The position numbers and the translations under genes are program-made. Below, piece by piece: positions 17,513-27,011 of a stretch of DNA of 64,000 nt (its first letter is position 1; every line of letters starts with the position of its first letter). The notes below the pieces were generated by a model that saw only the letters and a program-made list of their open reading frames with translations, was not told where the DNA came from and did not search any database. This stretch comes from Colwellia sp. 1_MG-2023 (lineage in GTDB: Bacteria > Pseudomonadota > Gammaproteobacteria > Enterobacterales > Alteromonadaceae): the NCBI RefSeq assembly GCF_030546755.1, contig NZ_JAUOPE010000010.1:1-64000 (forward strand), read 5' to 3'.

Positions 17513-17731
17513 GTATTTGTTTTTCTTAAGTAAAACAAAGTTAGCAATAGAAGCTCGGCGAATAATCAATATAATATAACATAGTTATTAGCAGATGATA
17601 TGATAAATAACGATGTTCCAAGTTGATTTGTATCAAAAAATAACGGTGCAATTACCTAGTGGTTCGTTGTCGATTATCAGATAATACCGATATTAATAAA
17701 TTTAGATAAAGATTATTTAAGGTAAAGATTA

Positions 17732-18967
17732 ATGGTTGATTGTTGTTCAGTTCCAGGTTTACTTCCTTTTGAACAAGCGTTAGAAAACATGTTAACAGCG
17801 ATCAATCCGATCGATGAAACAGAGCCAGTTACGCTGAAAAATGCCTTGGGGAGAGTATTAGCTCAAGACATAAAAAGTCCGGTGAATGTGCCGCCCAATG
17901 ATAATTCGGCAATGGACGGCTACACGTTTTCTCAGCAAAGCTTAGCTATAAATACAACATTAAAATTAGTTGGGCGATCAATGGCCGGCTCGCCCTTTGT
18001 TGGTGAATGCAAAGTTGGCGAATGTGTACGAATTATGACAGGCGCAAAAGTGCCTGCTGATTGCGATACCGTCGAGATGCAAGAAAATTGTCAAGTTGAA
18101 GGAGAAAATGTTACTTTTTTATCTCCCAGAAAACACGCAGATAATGTCAGAAGTAAAGGCGAAGATATTGGCCTTGGACAAGCAGTTTTTCTTACTGGAC
18201 GCGAACTTACTGCTATTGATATTGGCGTATTAGCGTCATTAGGAATTGATAACGTCACCGTTTTTAGAAAACTAAAAGTAGCATTAATTTCCACCGGCGA
18301 TGAACTTAAAAAACCAGGGCAAGCGCTTAATGACGGTGATATTTATGAAAGCAATAGTCAATTTTTAACTGCAATATTGACTAAACTTGGCGCTGATATT
18401 ATTGATTTTGGTATTATCGAAGACGTAGAAACTAGTATTTTTAACGCTTTTAAAAAAGCCGATGAAGTTGCCGATGTGGTAATATCCTCTGGTGGCGTGT
18501 CTGTAGGGGATGCCGATTATACAAAAACCGTGCTTGAATCTTTAGGTGAAATAGCGTTTTGGAAAATCGCCATGAAACCCGGTAAACCTTTTGCATTTGG
18601 CACCTTACCTAATTCCTACTTTTTTGGCTTGCCGGGGAATCCTGTTTCTGCTTTAGTAACCGCTCATCAGCTAGCGCTTCCCGCGTTATTAAAATTGCAA
18701 AATGTTAATCGTGTTCAAGCATTAACACTAAACGCTAAAACAACGAGTACATTAAAGAAATCGCCAGGTAGAATGGATTTTCAAAGAGGCATTGTTAGTA
18801 ATGATGAAAATGGCAACTTACAAGTGACTTCTACTGGAAGCCAAGGCTCTGGCATTTTAACCAGTATGGCCGCAGCTAATTGTTATATTGTTCTTGCGGC
18901 TGAACAAGGTCAGGTGAGTGAAGGCGAATGGGTAAAAGTGCAAATGTTTGATAAATACTTACAATAA
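17732..18967 (+). CDS. moeA: Molybdopterin molybdenumtransferase MoeA
   Basis: A 411-residue enzyme that inserts molybdate into adenylylated molybdopterin. Motifs: NDNSAMDGYTF (about 54-64), RIMTGAKVPADCDTVEMQE (about 92-110), ALISTGDEL (about 186-194), SSGGVSVGDADYTK (about 251-264), MKPGKPFAFG and FFGLPGNPVSALV. Length is normal. It is divergent from moaA across a 299-bp AT-rich region, and completes the pathway except for a separate mogA. Confidence 0.95.
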   Translation: MVDCCSVPGLLPFEQALENMLTAINPIDETEPVTLKNALGRVLAQDIKSPVNVPPNDNSAMDGYTFSQQSLAINTTLKLVGRSMAGSPFVGECKVGECVRIMTGAKVPADCDTVEMQENCQVEGENVTFLSPRKHADNVRSKGEDIGLGQAVFLTGRELTAIDIGVLASLGIDNVTVFRKLKVALISTGDELKKPGQALNDGDIYESNSQFLTAILTKLGADIIDFGIIEDVETSIFNAFKKADEVADVVISSGGVSVGDADYTKTVLESLGEIAFWKIAMKPGKPFAFGTLPNSYFFGLPGNPVSALVTAHQLALPALLKLQNVNRVQALTLNAKTTSTLKKSPGRMDFQRGIVSNDENGNLQVTSTGSQGSGILTSMAAANCYIVLAAEQGQVSEGEWVKVQMFDKYLQ

Positions 18968-19028
18968 TTTTACTGGCTTTTCAGTTGTCTATGATGACTT
19001 TATTTACCGTTAGTTTGGCGCTTTGATA

Positions 19029-19745
19029 ATGCGACAATCGATATATTTATTACCCGGCACTATGTGTGATACTCGTTTATGGCAGCCGATGATTGCCTCA
19101 TTGAAAAAGTTGGAAGTCAATGAGATTGACTTTCACTTTTTAACGATTGCTCCAAAACCAACCATTGATGGTATTGTTGACGATATAAAACAACAACTCC
19201 CCAATGAGAAAGTAACGCTTATGGGCTTTTCCTTAGGGGGATATTTAGCATCTGCTTTAACGTTAAAATATCCTCAAATGGTAAAGCGATTATTGGTGAT
19301 CGCTAATATGCCTTGTGCTCTACCAGCAAATGAGATTAAAGAGCGTTCGCGAGCGGTTGCATGGATCAAAAGAAATGGCTATGCCGGTATTGCTCAAAAA
19401 AGAATATTAGCCTTATTAGATAAAAGTGCCCATCATCGCAACGATATTGTGTCGTTGATTGATAAAATGGATAAATCATTAGGGCAGGACGTACTCGTTC
19501 ACCAATTATTGGCTACGACCAAACGTGAGGATATATTCCCTAAATTAGCCTTACTTGATCAGAAAAAACATTTTTGTGTTGGTGAAAATGATCCTTTGGT
19601 TTCGATAACATCATTAGCTGATTTTCAACAACAAGATAAAAATATGACGTTAGCTATTTTTAAACATGCAGGCCACATGTTGCCATTAGAAAAGCCCGAT
19701 GAAGTAGCTAATTGGCTAACGAATATCCTAGTTAATCACCCATAA
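19029..19745 (+). CDS. Alpha/beta-hydrolase family protein
   Basis: A 238-residue alpha/beta hydrolase. The nucleophile elbow is MGFSLGGYL (Ser about residue 67); the likely acid is in GENDPL (about 186) and the base His in HAGHML (about 216). An N-terminal PGTMCDTRLW segment probably forms the oxyanion region. The ATG at 19029 is preferred to an in-frame TTG two codons earlier. It lies 61 bp after moeA on the same strand and may be cotranscribed, but nothing links it to molybdenum. Substrate unknown. Confidence 0.75.
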   Translation: MRQSIYLLPGTMCDTRLWQPMIASLKKLEVNEIDFHFLTIAPKPTIDGIVDDIKQQLPNEKVTLMGFSLGGYLASALTLKYPQMVKRLLVIANMPCALPANEIKERSRAVAWIKRNGYAGIAQKRILALLDKSAHHRNDIVSLIDKMDKSLGQDVLVHQLLATTKREDIFPKLALLDQKKHFCVGENDPLVSITSLADFQQQDKNMTLAIFKHAGHMLPLEKPDEVANWLTNILVNHP

Positions 19746-19929
19746 AAGTTTATGCTTTATTTGATTGGCTTGGCTTAATTTGGTTTAGTTTAGCTTGAAA
19801 GAGGGAAAGCTGAGTAGTGAAAAGGATAAGCAAACAGCAAGCAATTGAATGGGTTAACTTCAAATTGCTTCGCCGTTGTCGCTTATAAACTCTATATCTT
19901 ACGGCTCCTTCTTTGCGATAGTACTGAGA

Positions 19930-20280
19930 TTACTCCACAAAATTCACATGAATTTTACTAAGTGCTGCCACATCCGTAATACTTACATCACCATTTAGAC
20001 TCTTCTCAAGTTTTGCTGCAACTTTATATGAACCGTGGTTTCTAGCAAAGTCAGTAATATCATCACCATTACACATTACTTTATTAGCAACCGCTTTGTT
20101 GTTTAAACGGAATGATTTCATGGTTTTGTTAAATTTAACTGTGCTATTGCTCGTTGAAGCTTTGCAAACTTCAATTAATGATTGCTCTATATATTTGTCC
20201 ATTGCTGAACTAGAAAAACTTGTGCTAGCCAATAATGTCAATGTAATGGCTGTTGTAGTAATTGATTTAATTTTATTCAT
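19930..20280 (-). CDS. DUF3718 family secreted protein
   Basis: A 116-residue exported protein with signal peptide (about 1-26, ending SSA-MD). The mature part has two cysteines (VCKAS and VMCNGDD) that could form a disulfide, and the FARNHGSYKVAAKLE segment. These fit DUF3718, a family of unknown function common in Shewanella and Colwellia. It stands alone with AGGAGCGT just before the start. Role unknown. Confidence 0.7.
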   Translation of the reverse strand: MNKIKSITTTAITLTLLASTSFSSSAMDKYIEQSLIEVCKASTSNSTVKFNKTMKSFRLNNKAVANKVMCNGDDITDFARNHGSYKVAAKLEKSLNGDVSITDVAALSKIHVNFVE

Positions 20281-20630
20281 GGTAACGCTCCTAATAATAA
20301 CTAAAGTGGTGAAAACTGCATTTGTATATTTGCTATGTACACTCTAATAGTGGCGTTTTTTTCAAATAAAGTTGCAATATTTATCTTGGTGAATGTAAGA
20401 GAAATCTACTTGTTAAAAGTGCTTGAAATTGCTTTAACGTTCTGATTTTTAATTTGAAAAAATAAATTATTGATGTTTTTTTTATTGAATGATGTCATTA
20501 ATATTTACATTCATCGTTAAATTGACACAAATTACATGAGGAATATGTCAGTCGTCGCATGACAGTTAACAGGTTAATTTTCACTTTTTAGTCAATTTAT
20601 ATTGCATTTTTACTGAAAAGAGATACTCTA
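20281..20630. other. Intergenic region without a recognised gene
   Basis: This AT-rich stretch between the DUF3718 gene and the LexA box holds no convincing open frame on either strand. It presumably contains the promoter of the DUF3718 gene. Confidence 0.5.
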
Positions 20631-20646
20631 CTGTTTTTATATACAG
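20631..20646 (+). promoter_or_regulatory. LexA (SOS) box of yebG
   Basis: CTGTttttatatACAG matches the LexA palindrome CTGT-N8-ACAG exactly, with an AT-rich centre. It lies 71 bp before yebG, a known SOS gene of gammaproteobacteria. Confidence 0.9.
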
Positions 20647-20717
20647 CTCTTGTGGTGTTCAATGCTTCGTTTAAGATGGACATACTTGAGTAGCTTTTCG
20701 TTAAATAAGGGAAAACA

Positions 20718-21032
20718 ATGGCCGTTGAAAGTCGATTTGTTGTCATAAGACAAGGTGTGGAGGTAGAAACGTTTATGGATAAGAAAGCCGCAGATGAATA
20801 TGACAAGATGTTAGACATGGCTGACAATCTTGCTGAACTATTTGAAAATGCCACCATAGAATTATCGGAAAATATGCGAGAAGAACTTAGTGTTTATATC
20901 GCACAAAATAGAGAACAAGTGCTAATTGCCTTGCAAGCTAAGAAACCTAAAACTGTGAAGAAAACAGTTCAAAAAGTTGAAGACAACAACAGTGCTGCGA
21001 AGGAAACCGTTAGTAAAAGTGATGCTGCTTAG
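20718..21032 (+). CDS. yebG: YebG family SOS-response protein
   Basis: A 104-residue protein matching YebG in its first 70 residues (MAVESRFVVIRQG, then KKAADEYDKMLDMADNL) and with the usual Lys/Glu-rich variable tail. YebG is induced by DNA damage under LexA; its biochemical role is not settled. The perfect LexA box upstream supports the call. The metallopeptidase gene follows after 19 bp and is probably in the same transcript. Confidence 0.92.
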   Translation: MAVESRFVVIRQGVEVETFMDKKAADEYDKMLDMADNLAELFENATIELSENMREELSVYIAQNREQVLIALQAKKPKTVKKTVQKVEDNNSAAKETVSKSDAA

Positions 21033-21051
21033 TCGTTAACTGTTAGTGTGT

Positions 21052-21771
21052 ATGATTGAATATCAGTTGATCCGCAGTAATAAGCGGAAAAGTATTGCCT
21101 TACAAGTAAAGCAGGGCGTTGTGATCGTTCGAGCCCCACACTATGTTAAAGAAAGCTATATTCAGCAATTGGTATCGCAAAAGTCCTCCTGGCTTGAGGC
21201 TAAGCTGTTAATACAAAATAATCAGCTTAAAGATCATCGATTAAATCATCAAGGCAATGTATATAGTGACAATGGCTTTTTATGGTTTCAAGGTACCAGA
21301 AAAAACATTTCACTTACTTTTTCTATTAACAATAGCCTCGAAAATAACGATAACACCATTCAAATTACACTCGCTCAGCGGTATAAAAAACTGTCCGAAA
21401 CTCAACAACAAAAAGCCGCTAAACGGCTCGTTGAAGCATGGTTTAAACAAAGTGCTATAACATTATTATCAAACAAAGTTGAATATTTTAGTGCTCAGCT
21501 TAACTTATATCCAAGCAGCATTAAGGTCAGACAATATAAAGCTCGTTGGGGGAGTTGCAATAATAACGGGCAATTAAGTTTTAACTATTTATTGATGATG
21601 GTTCCTGATTGGGTAGTTGATTATGTGGTTGTTCATGAACTTTGCCATTTAAAACATTTAAATCATAGTCGGCAATTTTGGGCGTTAGTTGCAGCGTATT
21701 TTCCTCGCTTTCAAGAAGCTAAAGCTTGGCTTAAAGATCATCAGCATCATCTGCAATGGCCAGCTCTTTAA
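21052..21771 (+). CDS. YgjP-type M48-like metallopeptidase (DUF45)
   Basis: A 239-residue protein of the YgjP family. The zinc motif VHELCHLKHLNHSRQFW gives HExxH at about residues 194-198 and a third ligand His further on. KARWGSC (about 163-169) is the usual family segment before it. The ATG at 21052 is chosen over a GTG two codons upstream. It starts 19 bp after yebG, so SOS control is likely if transcription continues. Substrate unknown; the family is often found with restriction or repair genes. Confidence 0.82.
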   Translation: MIEYQLIRSNKRKSIALQVKQGVVIVRAPHYVKESYIQQLVSQKSSWLEAKLLIQNNQLKDHRLNHQGNVYSDNGFLWFQGTRKNISLTFSINNSLENNDNTIQITLAQRYKKLSETQQQKAAKRLVEAWFKQSAITLLSNKVEYFSAQLNLYPSSIKVRQYKARWGSCNNNGQLSFNYLLMMVPDWVVDYVVVHELCHLKHLNHSRQFWALVAAYFPRFQEAKAWLKDHQHHLQWPAL

Positions 21772-21910
21772 TTGATATAATCAACTCGTTTTGTTTTCCT
21801 AATTTATTGATTTAAATGGTATTGTCTGGTTTTTTGTCTTTTCTTGTATTCATCACTTTTTGCTAATTAAATATTAATAATTCTTTTGTTATCAATTAGT
21901 TGATTTAGTA

Positions 21911-21928
21911 TTGGCATGATAATAGCTT
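21911..21928 (+). promoter_or_regulatory. Candidate sigma-54 promoter
   Basis: TTGGCATGATAATAGCTT keeps the invariant GG and GC exactly ten bases apart, with one mismatch in each element (TGGCAT for TGGCAC, TAGCT for TTGCT). It is 73 bp before the microprotein frame at 22001. No enhancer site was recognised. Confidence 0.4.
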
Positions 21929-22000
21929 GTATTTTAATCAAATAATTAAAATAGCTTTTTAGTCAACAAATTGACTAGAAGAATAACATGAGGAATTGTG

Positions 22001-22096
22001 ATGAAAGTAAATCGATATAATTGGAAAATGGCGTGTATTTATGCAGTTTCAGCTTTTTTGTCCGTTGCTATTTTAAAAGTGTTATTTGGTTTTTAA
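22001..22096 (+). CDS. Putative 31-residue membrane microprotein
   Basis: A short frame starts at an ATG with AGGA six bases upstream (21991-21994) and codes a basic N-terminus (MKVNRYNWK) followed by one membrane helix (about 11-31, IYAVSAFLSVAILKVLFGF). Good ribosome site, amphipathic charge pattern and a possible sigma-54 promoter support expression. It is the only frame of interest in the 575-bp gap between the metallopeptidase and the response regulator. I do not recognise the family. Confidence 0.5.
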   Translation: MKVNRYNWKMACIYAVSAFLSVAILKVLFGF

Positions 22097-22347
22097 ATCA
22101 TTTTAATCAAATTTCCGTTTTATTAAGCCGTATAAATTTAACAGGACGTTGAATTTATACCGATACTACCTTCTACTAAAAATCTATTTATTATATATAT
22201 ATCAACACATTAAATTATTTGAATTTTTGATGTGAGCGATTTGCCTAAAAAAAAATCAAAAATTGTACTATTAGTCGTTAACAGCCTGACTTTTTTAAGG
22301 TAAATTACACCCCATTAAAAAATAATAATAATAGGAACGTTCACTTC

Positions 22348-22713
22348 ATGAGTTTGTCTGTCCTTATCTGTGATGACTCCAATATGGCCCGTAAACAGGT
22401 CTTAAGAATTTTACCTGAATCGTTATCTGAAAATGTTCAACTTGCCACTAATGGTGTTGAAGCATTAGAAATCTTAAATAATCAAGCCATTGATATGCTT
22501 TTTCTAGACCTCACTATGCCAGTTGTTGATGGTATTGGGGTATTACAAGGAATAAAAGAGGCGGGAATTACTGTTAAGGTTTTTGTTATCTCTGCGGATA
22601 TTCAGCCTGAAATGCAGAATAAAGTATTAGAATTAGGCGCGAAAGCTTTTCTTCGTAAACCCGTTCAATTAGATGTCCTTAATTCTCATCTAAAAGAACA
22701 TGGAATTATATGA
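22348..22713 (+). CDS. CheY-like single-domain response regulator
   Basis: A 121-residue receiver domain with no output domain. The acidic pocket is Asp9/Asp10, the phosphorylation site Asp54 (FLDLTMP), the switch Ser82 and Lys104 (RKP). It overlaps the CheC-like gene by four bases (ATGA), and a PAS-GGDEF gene follows. It probably carries the phosphoryl signal for the module; the kinase is not in the window. Confidence 0.9.
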   Translation: MSLSVLICDDSNMARKQVLRILPESLSENVQLATNGVEALEILNNQAIDMLFLDLTMPVVDGIGVLQGIKEAGITVKVFVISADIQPEMQNKVLELGAKAFLRKPVQLDVLNSHLKEHGII

Positions 22714-23342
22714 ATAACGTTAATTTAAACGACGATCAACAAGATTGCTTACAAGAAATTATCAATGTTGCTATGGGGCAGGCAAGTGATCAGCTCGCGC
22801 GCTATTTAGATACTTTTGTCTACCTGAAAGTGCCAAGTATCGAGCAGGTCAGCTCGCAACATTTATCTGATACCTTAAAATCTGAAGCGCAATCTGTTGC
22901 CGTTGTGAGTCAAGGTTTCTTTGGTTATGAAGGTATCCGTGGCGAAGCCTTATTAATGTATCAACCGAAAGATTCTGATCGTTTAGCTGATTTGCTTGGT
23001 TATGAACCTGATGAATTATCGGTTGAAGAACAAATTATTGATTTAAGTTCAATCCTAACGACAACATTTTTAAATGTCTTTGCAAGCCAAATAGACAATC
23101 AAATGTCGTATAGTGCGCCGCGATTATTGTTTTCAAGTAATGCCGATAATAACACTTCAAGTCAATCATCTATTTCAGAGCATATTCAACATAATGCATT
23201 TAATTGGGAAGTCGCATTAAAAGTTAAAATTAGTTATCAAGTAACTGATTATTCGTTTAATTGCGATATGATTTTATTGATACCTGAATCTGCCATTATC
23301 AATATTACCTCTGTGATAGACCGTATATTGGAAGATTACTAG
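22710..23342 (+). CDS. CheC/CheX-like chemotaxis phosphatase family protein
   Basis: A 210-residue protein. The CheC/FliY phosphatase motif D-x3-E-x2-N-x22-P is matched exactly by Asp12, Glu16, Asn19 and Pro42. The corresponding second site (near LTTTFLNVFASQ, about residue 112) lacks the acidic residue, so only one active site seems intact. Likely role: dephosphorylate the CheY-like protein coded just upstream. No other chemotaxis gene is near. Confidence 0.8.
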   Translation: MNNVNLNDDQQDCLQEIINVAMGQASDQLARYLDTFVYLKVPSIEQVSSQHLSDTLKSEAQSVAVVSQGFFGYEGIRGEALLMYQPKDSDRLADLLGYEPDELSVEEQIIDLSSILTTTFLNVFASQIDNQMSYSAPRLLFSSNADNNTSSQSSISEHIQHNAFNWEVALKVKISYQVTDYSFNCDMILLIPESAIINITSVIDRILEDY

Positions 23343-24298
23343 TGTCAGATAATCCTTTTTGCACAACCATTGCTGAACAATTAAATACTGGAATTTTAAT
23401 TCTAGATTTAGAGTACAATATTGTTGAATGGAATCGTTTTTTCGCTATCCATGTTCATAAAAACTTACAAGATATGGTGGGAGAAAATGTTTTTACCGCT
23501 TTTCCTGAGTTACCTAAAAAGTGGTTTGAAAGAAAGTTATCAAGCGTTATTCAATTAAATACCCAAAGTTTTTGTTCTTGGGAACAGCGTCATCACTTAT
23601 TTGAATTATCTCATACCAGACCAATTACGACTGATAGCCACTTTATGGCACAAAACTGTACATTTTTGCCGATTGCTACAAATAAGATAAATACCCATAT
23701 TTGTATCTTAATTGAAGATGTTACCGATGTATGTCATTACCAAACTAAACTAAATAAAACCTTAGAAGAGCTCGCTAAAGCCAATAGAATTGACGGTTTA
23801 ACACAAGTCTTTAATCGTAAACATTGGGAAGAGTGTTTAGATAAAGAGTTTGCTCGCGCACGTCGATATGATCATGGTTTAGCGTTGATTATGTTCGATT
23901 TAGATCATTTTAAATTACTCAATGACACCTACGGGCATCAGTGCGGTGATCAAGTATTAATTGAAACTGCCCAAGAAATCAGTTCATTACTTAGATTATG
24001 TGATCAGTTTGGCCGATATGGTGGTGAAGAGTTTGCTGCCATATTACCTGAGACAGATTTAGCGGGCGCATTAGATGTCGCAGAACGTATTTGTCGGGCG
24101 ATTGAAAAACGTGTAATTAAATTTCAAGATAAAAATATTCGTATTTCTACCAGCGTAGGCGTTGCCACTATTAACCCTGAAGATAAGCGTTATGAAGACT
24201 TAATATCTAACGCAGACCTTGCCCTATATGAAGCGAAGGAAACCGGGCGGAATAAAGTATGCGCGGCAAAAGAAATAGAACTTATTCTTGAAGATTAA
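23342..24298 (+). CDS. PAS-GGDEF diguanylate cyclase
   Basis: A 318-residue cytoplasmic protein. The N-terminal half (about 5-135) looks like a PAS domain (LNTGILILDLEYNIVEWN). The C-terminal GGDEF domain has FDLDHFKLLNDTYGHQCGD and the active-site GGEEF (about 227-231), with inhibitory-site RxxD (RLCD) five residues before it. It makes c-di-GMP from GTP and should show product feedback. It starts with GTG overlapping the stop of the CheC-like gene (TAGTG). Third gene of the operon. Confidence 0.9.
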   Translation: MSDNPFCTTIAEQLNTGILILDLEYNIVEWNRFFAIHVHKNLQDMVGENVFTAFPELPKKWFERKLSSVIQLNTQSFCSWEQRHHLFELSHTRPITTDSHFMAQNCTFLPIATNKINTHICILIEDVTDVCHYQTKLNKTLEELAKANRIDGLTQVFNRKHWEECLDKEFARARRYDHGLALIMFDLDHFKLLNDTYGHQCGDQVLIETAQEISSLLRLCDQFGRYGGEEFAAILPETDLAGALDVAERICRAIEKRVIKFQDKNIRISTSVGVATINPEDKRYEDLISNADLALYEAKETGRNKVCAAKEIELILED

Positions 24299-24395
24299 AT
24301 ATTTATACGATTTTATCTGCGTTTATTCATAAATCATCTAATTTTATTCATAAATTTATATTGACAGAAAATTACATTTCAGGCACTTTAAGGGC

Positions 24396-24467
24396 ATGAA
24401 AAATATTACACGTCGCACCATTATTATTATTACCACCACCTTCACCGGAATGGCGGTCATTGGCTAA
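24396..24467 (+). CDS. thrL: thr operon leader peptide
   Basis: A 23-residue leader, MKNITRRT then four Ile, three Thr, and FTGMAVIG. Six codons are Thr and six Ile, so ribosome stalling would sense threonyl- and isoleucyl-tRNA. It is followed by the attenuator hairpin and thrA, the classic arrangement of transcription attenuation. Confidence 0.93.
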   Translation: MKNITRRTIIIITTTFTGMAVIG

Positions 24468-24490
24468 CGTGTAAAATATAGTATTTTATC

Positions 24491-24522
24491 AAAGCCCGTG
24501 ACCATAGGTTACGGGCTTTTTT
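24491..24522 (+). terminator. thr operon attenuator
   Basis: A 13-bp stem (24491-24503 with 24507-24519, one G-T pair, 3-nt loop) with a T run, 23 bp after the thrL stop and 20 bp before thrA. It would stop transcription when Thr/Ile tRNAs are charged. Confidence 0.9.
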
Positions 24523-24542
24523 CGTTTTTAGAGGAAGTAAAA

Positions 24543-27011
24543 ATGCGTGTGTTAAAATTTGGCGGGTCATCGTTGGCATCTGCTGAACGGTTTGTTCAAG
24601 TTGCTAATATCATCAAAAATCAAAGTTCGTCTTCAGCTGTTGCTGTGGTTGTTTCTGCGCCACAAGGGGTTACTAATCATTTAGTGGCAATGGCAGAAAA
24701 TATTTCTGATGAAATAAAATTACAAAAAGACCTTCAACATTTTAGACAGGCAATTGAAACTATTATTGAAGACCTTGCTGCGTCACTGAAAAATTTTGAT
24801 GTTCAACATGCCGAGCAAACATTGGCGAATTGGGAACATCAATTAGGCCGATACTTGCAAGGGGCGACAATGTTGTCGTATTGCCCTGATCATATCCGCT
24901 CTATTATCATCAGTATTGGGGAACGCATGAGTGTTGCGATATTAGATTCTGTATTACGCACAAGCGATATAGACGTTTCTCTTTTAGCACCAGAAAAATT
25001 CCTCAGAACGAACGACGTATCTTTAAACGCTTTAGCAGATTTAGTGCTATGTAAAGAGAAATTTCAACTCGAATACGAAAACTTAAATAGAGTTTCATTG
25101 ATGCCAGGTTTTATTGGTGTTGATAGCCAAGGTCAAGTGACTACTTTAGGGCGTAATGGTTCCGATTATTCTGCAGCGGTATTAGCGGTTTGTACGCAAG
25201 CAGAATGTTGTGAAATTTGGACAGATGTTGATGGCGTATATAATGCGGATCCTCGTTTAATTAAAGAAGCAAGTTTACTTGATTACTTGTCGTACCAAGA
25301 GGCGATGGAGTTATCGTTTTTTGGCGCAAGTGTTTTACACCCTAAAACCATTGGTCCTATCGCGCAATATCATATCCCTTGCCTAATTAAAAATACCGGT
25401 AATCCTGAAGCACCGGGAACATTAATTGCCAATGAAAATGATCAAAAGAAACAAGTAAAAGCGATTTCAAACCTTGATGATTTAACCATGGTTAATGTGT
25501 CTGGTCCTGGTATGAAAGGTATGGTTGGTATGGCTAGCCGTGTGTTTGCTACGATGAGCCGTGATAATATTTCTATTGTTCTGATCAGCCAATCATCGAG
25601 TGAATATTGTATTAGTTTCTGTATTCATTCTGCCGATGCGCGTTTGGCGGAAGAGAGCTTAAAACAAGAATTTGAATTAGAATTGTTAAATGGATTATTA
25701 GAACCTATTTCACTTACTAACGACTTGTCTATCGTGTCATTAGTGGGAGATGGTATGCATCATCAACAAGGTGTTGCGGCTAAATTCTTTAGTTCGCTTG
25801 CCCAAGCGCGTGTAAATATTGTCGCTATTGCGCAAGATTCATCTGAACGTAGTATCTCGGTAGTCATAGAAAAACGAAAATGTACCGATGCGATGAAAGT
25901 CAGTCATCAAAACTTTTTCTCTCATAAACCTACTATTGATGTTTTCTTGGTTGGTTGTGGTGTGGTTGGAAGTGAACTTATTGCTCAAATTGCACGTCAA
26001 CAACCTAAATTAACTGCACAGAATATTTCGGTAAAAGTTTACGGATTAGCCAATAGTAAAGGCATGGTTTTTGACAAAAACGGTATTGATTTAGATAACT
26101 GGCAGCCATTATTAACGGCAGACTCTAATAAGCAACCTGTAGCGGTTACCGCTGAAAACATTAAAGAATTTGTTCGTGAAAATCATTTAATAAACCCTGT
26201 TATTGTAGACTCAACCTCTAATGAAACGTTAGCAATGAGTTATGTCGACTTCTTAAACGAAGGCTTTCATGTAGTAACACCAAATAAAAAAGCTAATACT
26301 GATTCTTGGGAATATTACCAAGCGTTGAGAACGGCTGCGCAAAAAACTAATCGTCGATTCTTATATGAAACTACTGTTGGTGCTGGCTTACCTGTTATTG
26401 ATACTTTACAAAGTTTGATCAAAGCAGGGGATGAATTACAACAGTTTGAAGGTGTGTTGTCAGGGTCGCTTTCCTATATTTTTGGTAAATTAGAAGAAGG
26501 AATGACGTTGTCAGAAGCGACGGCTATTGCCAAAGAAAATGGTTTTACGGAACCAGATCCTCGTGATGATCTCAGTGGTATGGATGTCGCGCGTAAATTG
26601 TTGATCATGGCACGTGAAGCAGGAATGCAATTAGAATTGTCAGATATTAAAGTAGACTCGGTACTACCTGAAGGATTCGATGACAGTGGTGATGTTGCTA
26701 CTTTTATGGAAAACCTGACACAATTAGATGAACCTTTTTCACAAAGAATTGCTTCAGCTAAAGCAGAGGGTAAGGTTTTACGTTATATTGGCACTATCAT
26801 CGATGGTAAATGCCAAGTATCGATAGACGCGGTTGGTCAAGATCACCCACTTTATGGCATTAAAGATGGTGAAAATGCCTTAGCTATTCATAGCCGTTAT
26901 TATCAACCATTACCATTTGTACTGCGTGGTTATGGGGCTGGCGCTGCCGTCACTGCTGCGGGGGTATTTGGCGACTTATTAAGAACGCTTGCGTGGGAGC
27001 AACAACACTAA
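24543..27011 (+). CDS. thrA: Bifunctional aspartokinase/homoserine dehydrogenase I
   Basis: An 822-residue two-function enzyme: aspartokinase (about 1-290, starting [17 protein letters not shown]), two ACT-type regulatory segments (about 305-460) and homoserine dehydrogenase (about 468-815, [14 protein letters not shown] then [11 protein letters not shown] and [19 protein letters not shown] in part). It catalyses steps 1 and 3 to threonine. The ATG at 24543 with GAGG before it is chosen; the frame is open further upstream, but that part lies in the attenuator. The stop overlaps thrB. Confidence 0.97.
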   Translation: MRVLKFGGSSLASAERFVQVANIIKNQSSSSAVAVVVSAPQGVTNHLVAMAENISDEIKLQKDLQHFRQAIETIIEDLAASLKNFDVQHAEQTLANWEHQLGRYLQGATMLSYCPDHIRSIIISIGERMSVAILDSVLRTSDIDVSLLAPEKFLRTNDVSLNALADLVLCKEKFQLEYENLNRVSLMPGFIGVDSQGQVTTLGRNGSDYSAAVLAVCTQAECCEIWTDVDGVYNADPRLIKEASLLDYLSYQEAMELSFFGASVLHPKTIGPIAQYHIPCLIKNTGNPEAPGTLIANENDQKKQVKAISNLDDLTMVNVSGPGMKGMVGMASRVFATMSRDNISIVLISQSSSEYCISFCIHSADARLAEESLKQEFELELLNGLLEPISLTNDLSIVSLVGDGMHHQQGVAAKFFSSLAQARVNIVAIAQDSSERSISVVIEKRKCTDAMKVSHQNFFSHKPTIDVFLVGCGVVGSELIAQIARQQPKLTAQNISVKVYGLANSKGMVFDKNGIDLDNWQPLLTADSNKQPVAVTAENIKEFVRENHLINPVIVDSTSNETLAMSYVDFLNEGFHVVTPNKKANTDSWEYYQALRTAAQKTNRRFLYETTVGAGLPVIDTLQSLIKAGDELQQFEGVLSGSLSYIFGKLEEGMTLSEATAIAKENGFTEPDPRDDLSGMDVARKLLIMAREAGMQLELSDIKVDSVLPEGFDDSGDVATFMENLTQLDEPFSQRIASAKAEGKVLRYIGTIIDGKCQVSIDAVGQDHPLYGIKDGENALAIHSRYYQPLPFVLRGYGAGAAVTAAGVFGDLLRTLAWEQQH

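Noticed and set aside
17513-17731. Possible ModE operator between moaA and moeA
   Set aside because: The region is AT-rich with short inverted repeats, but no match to the ModE palindrome was found.
24361-24389. TTGACA just before thrL as a -35 box
   Set aside because: The corresponding -10 would be a few bases before the thrL ATG and is not TATAAT-like, leaving no leader for ribosome binding.
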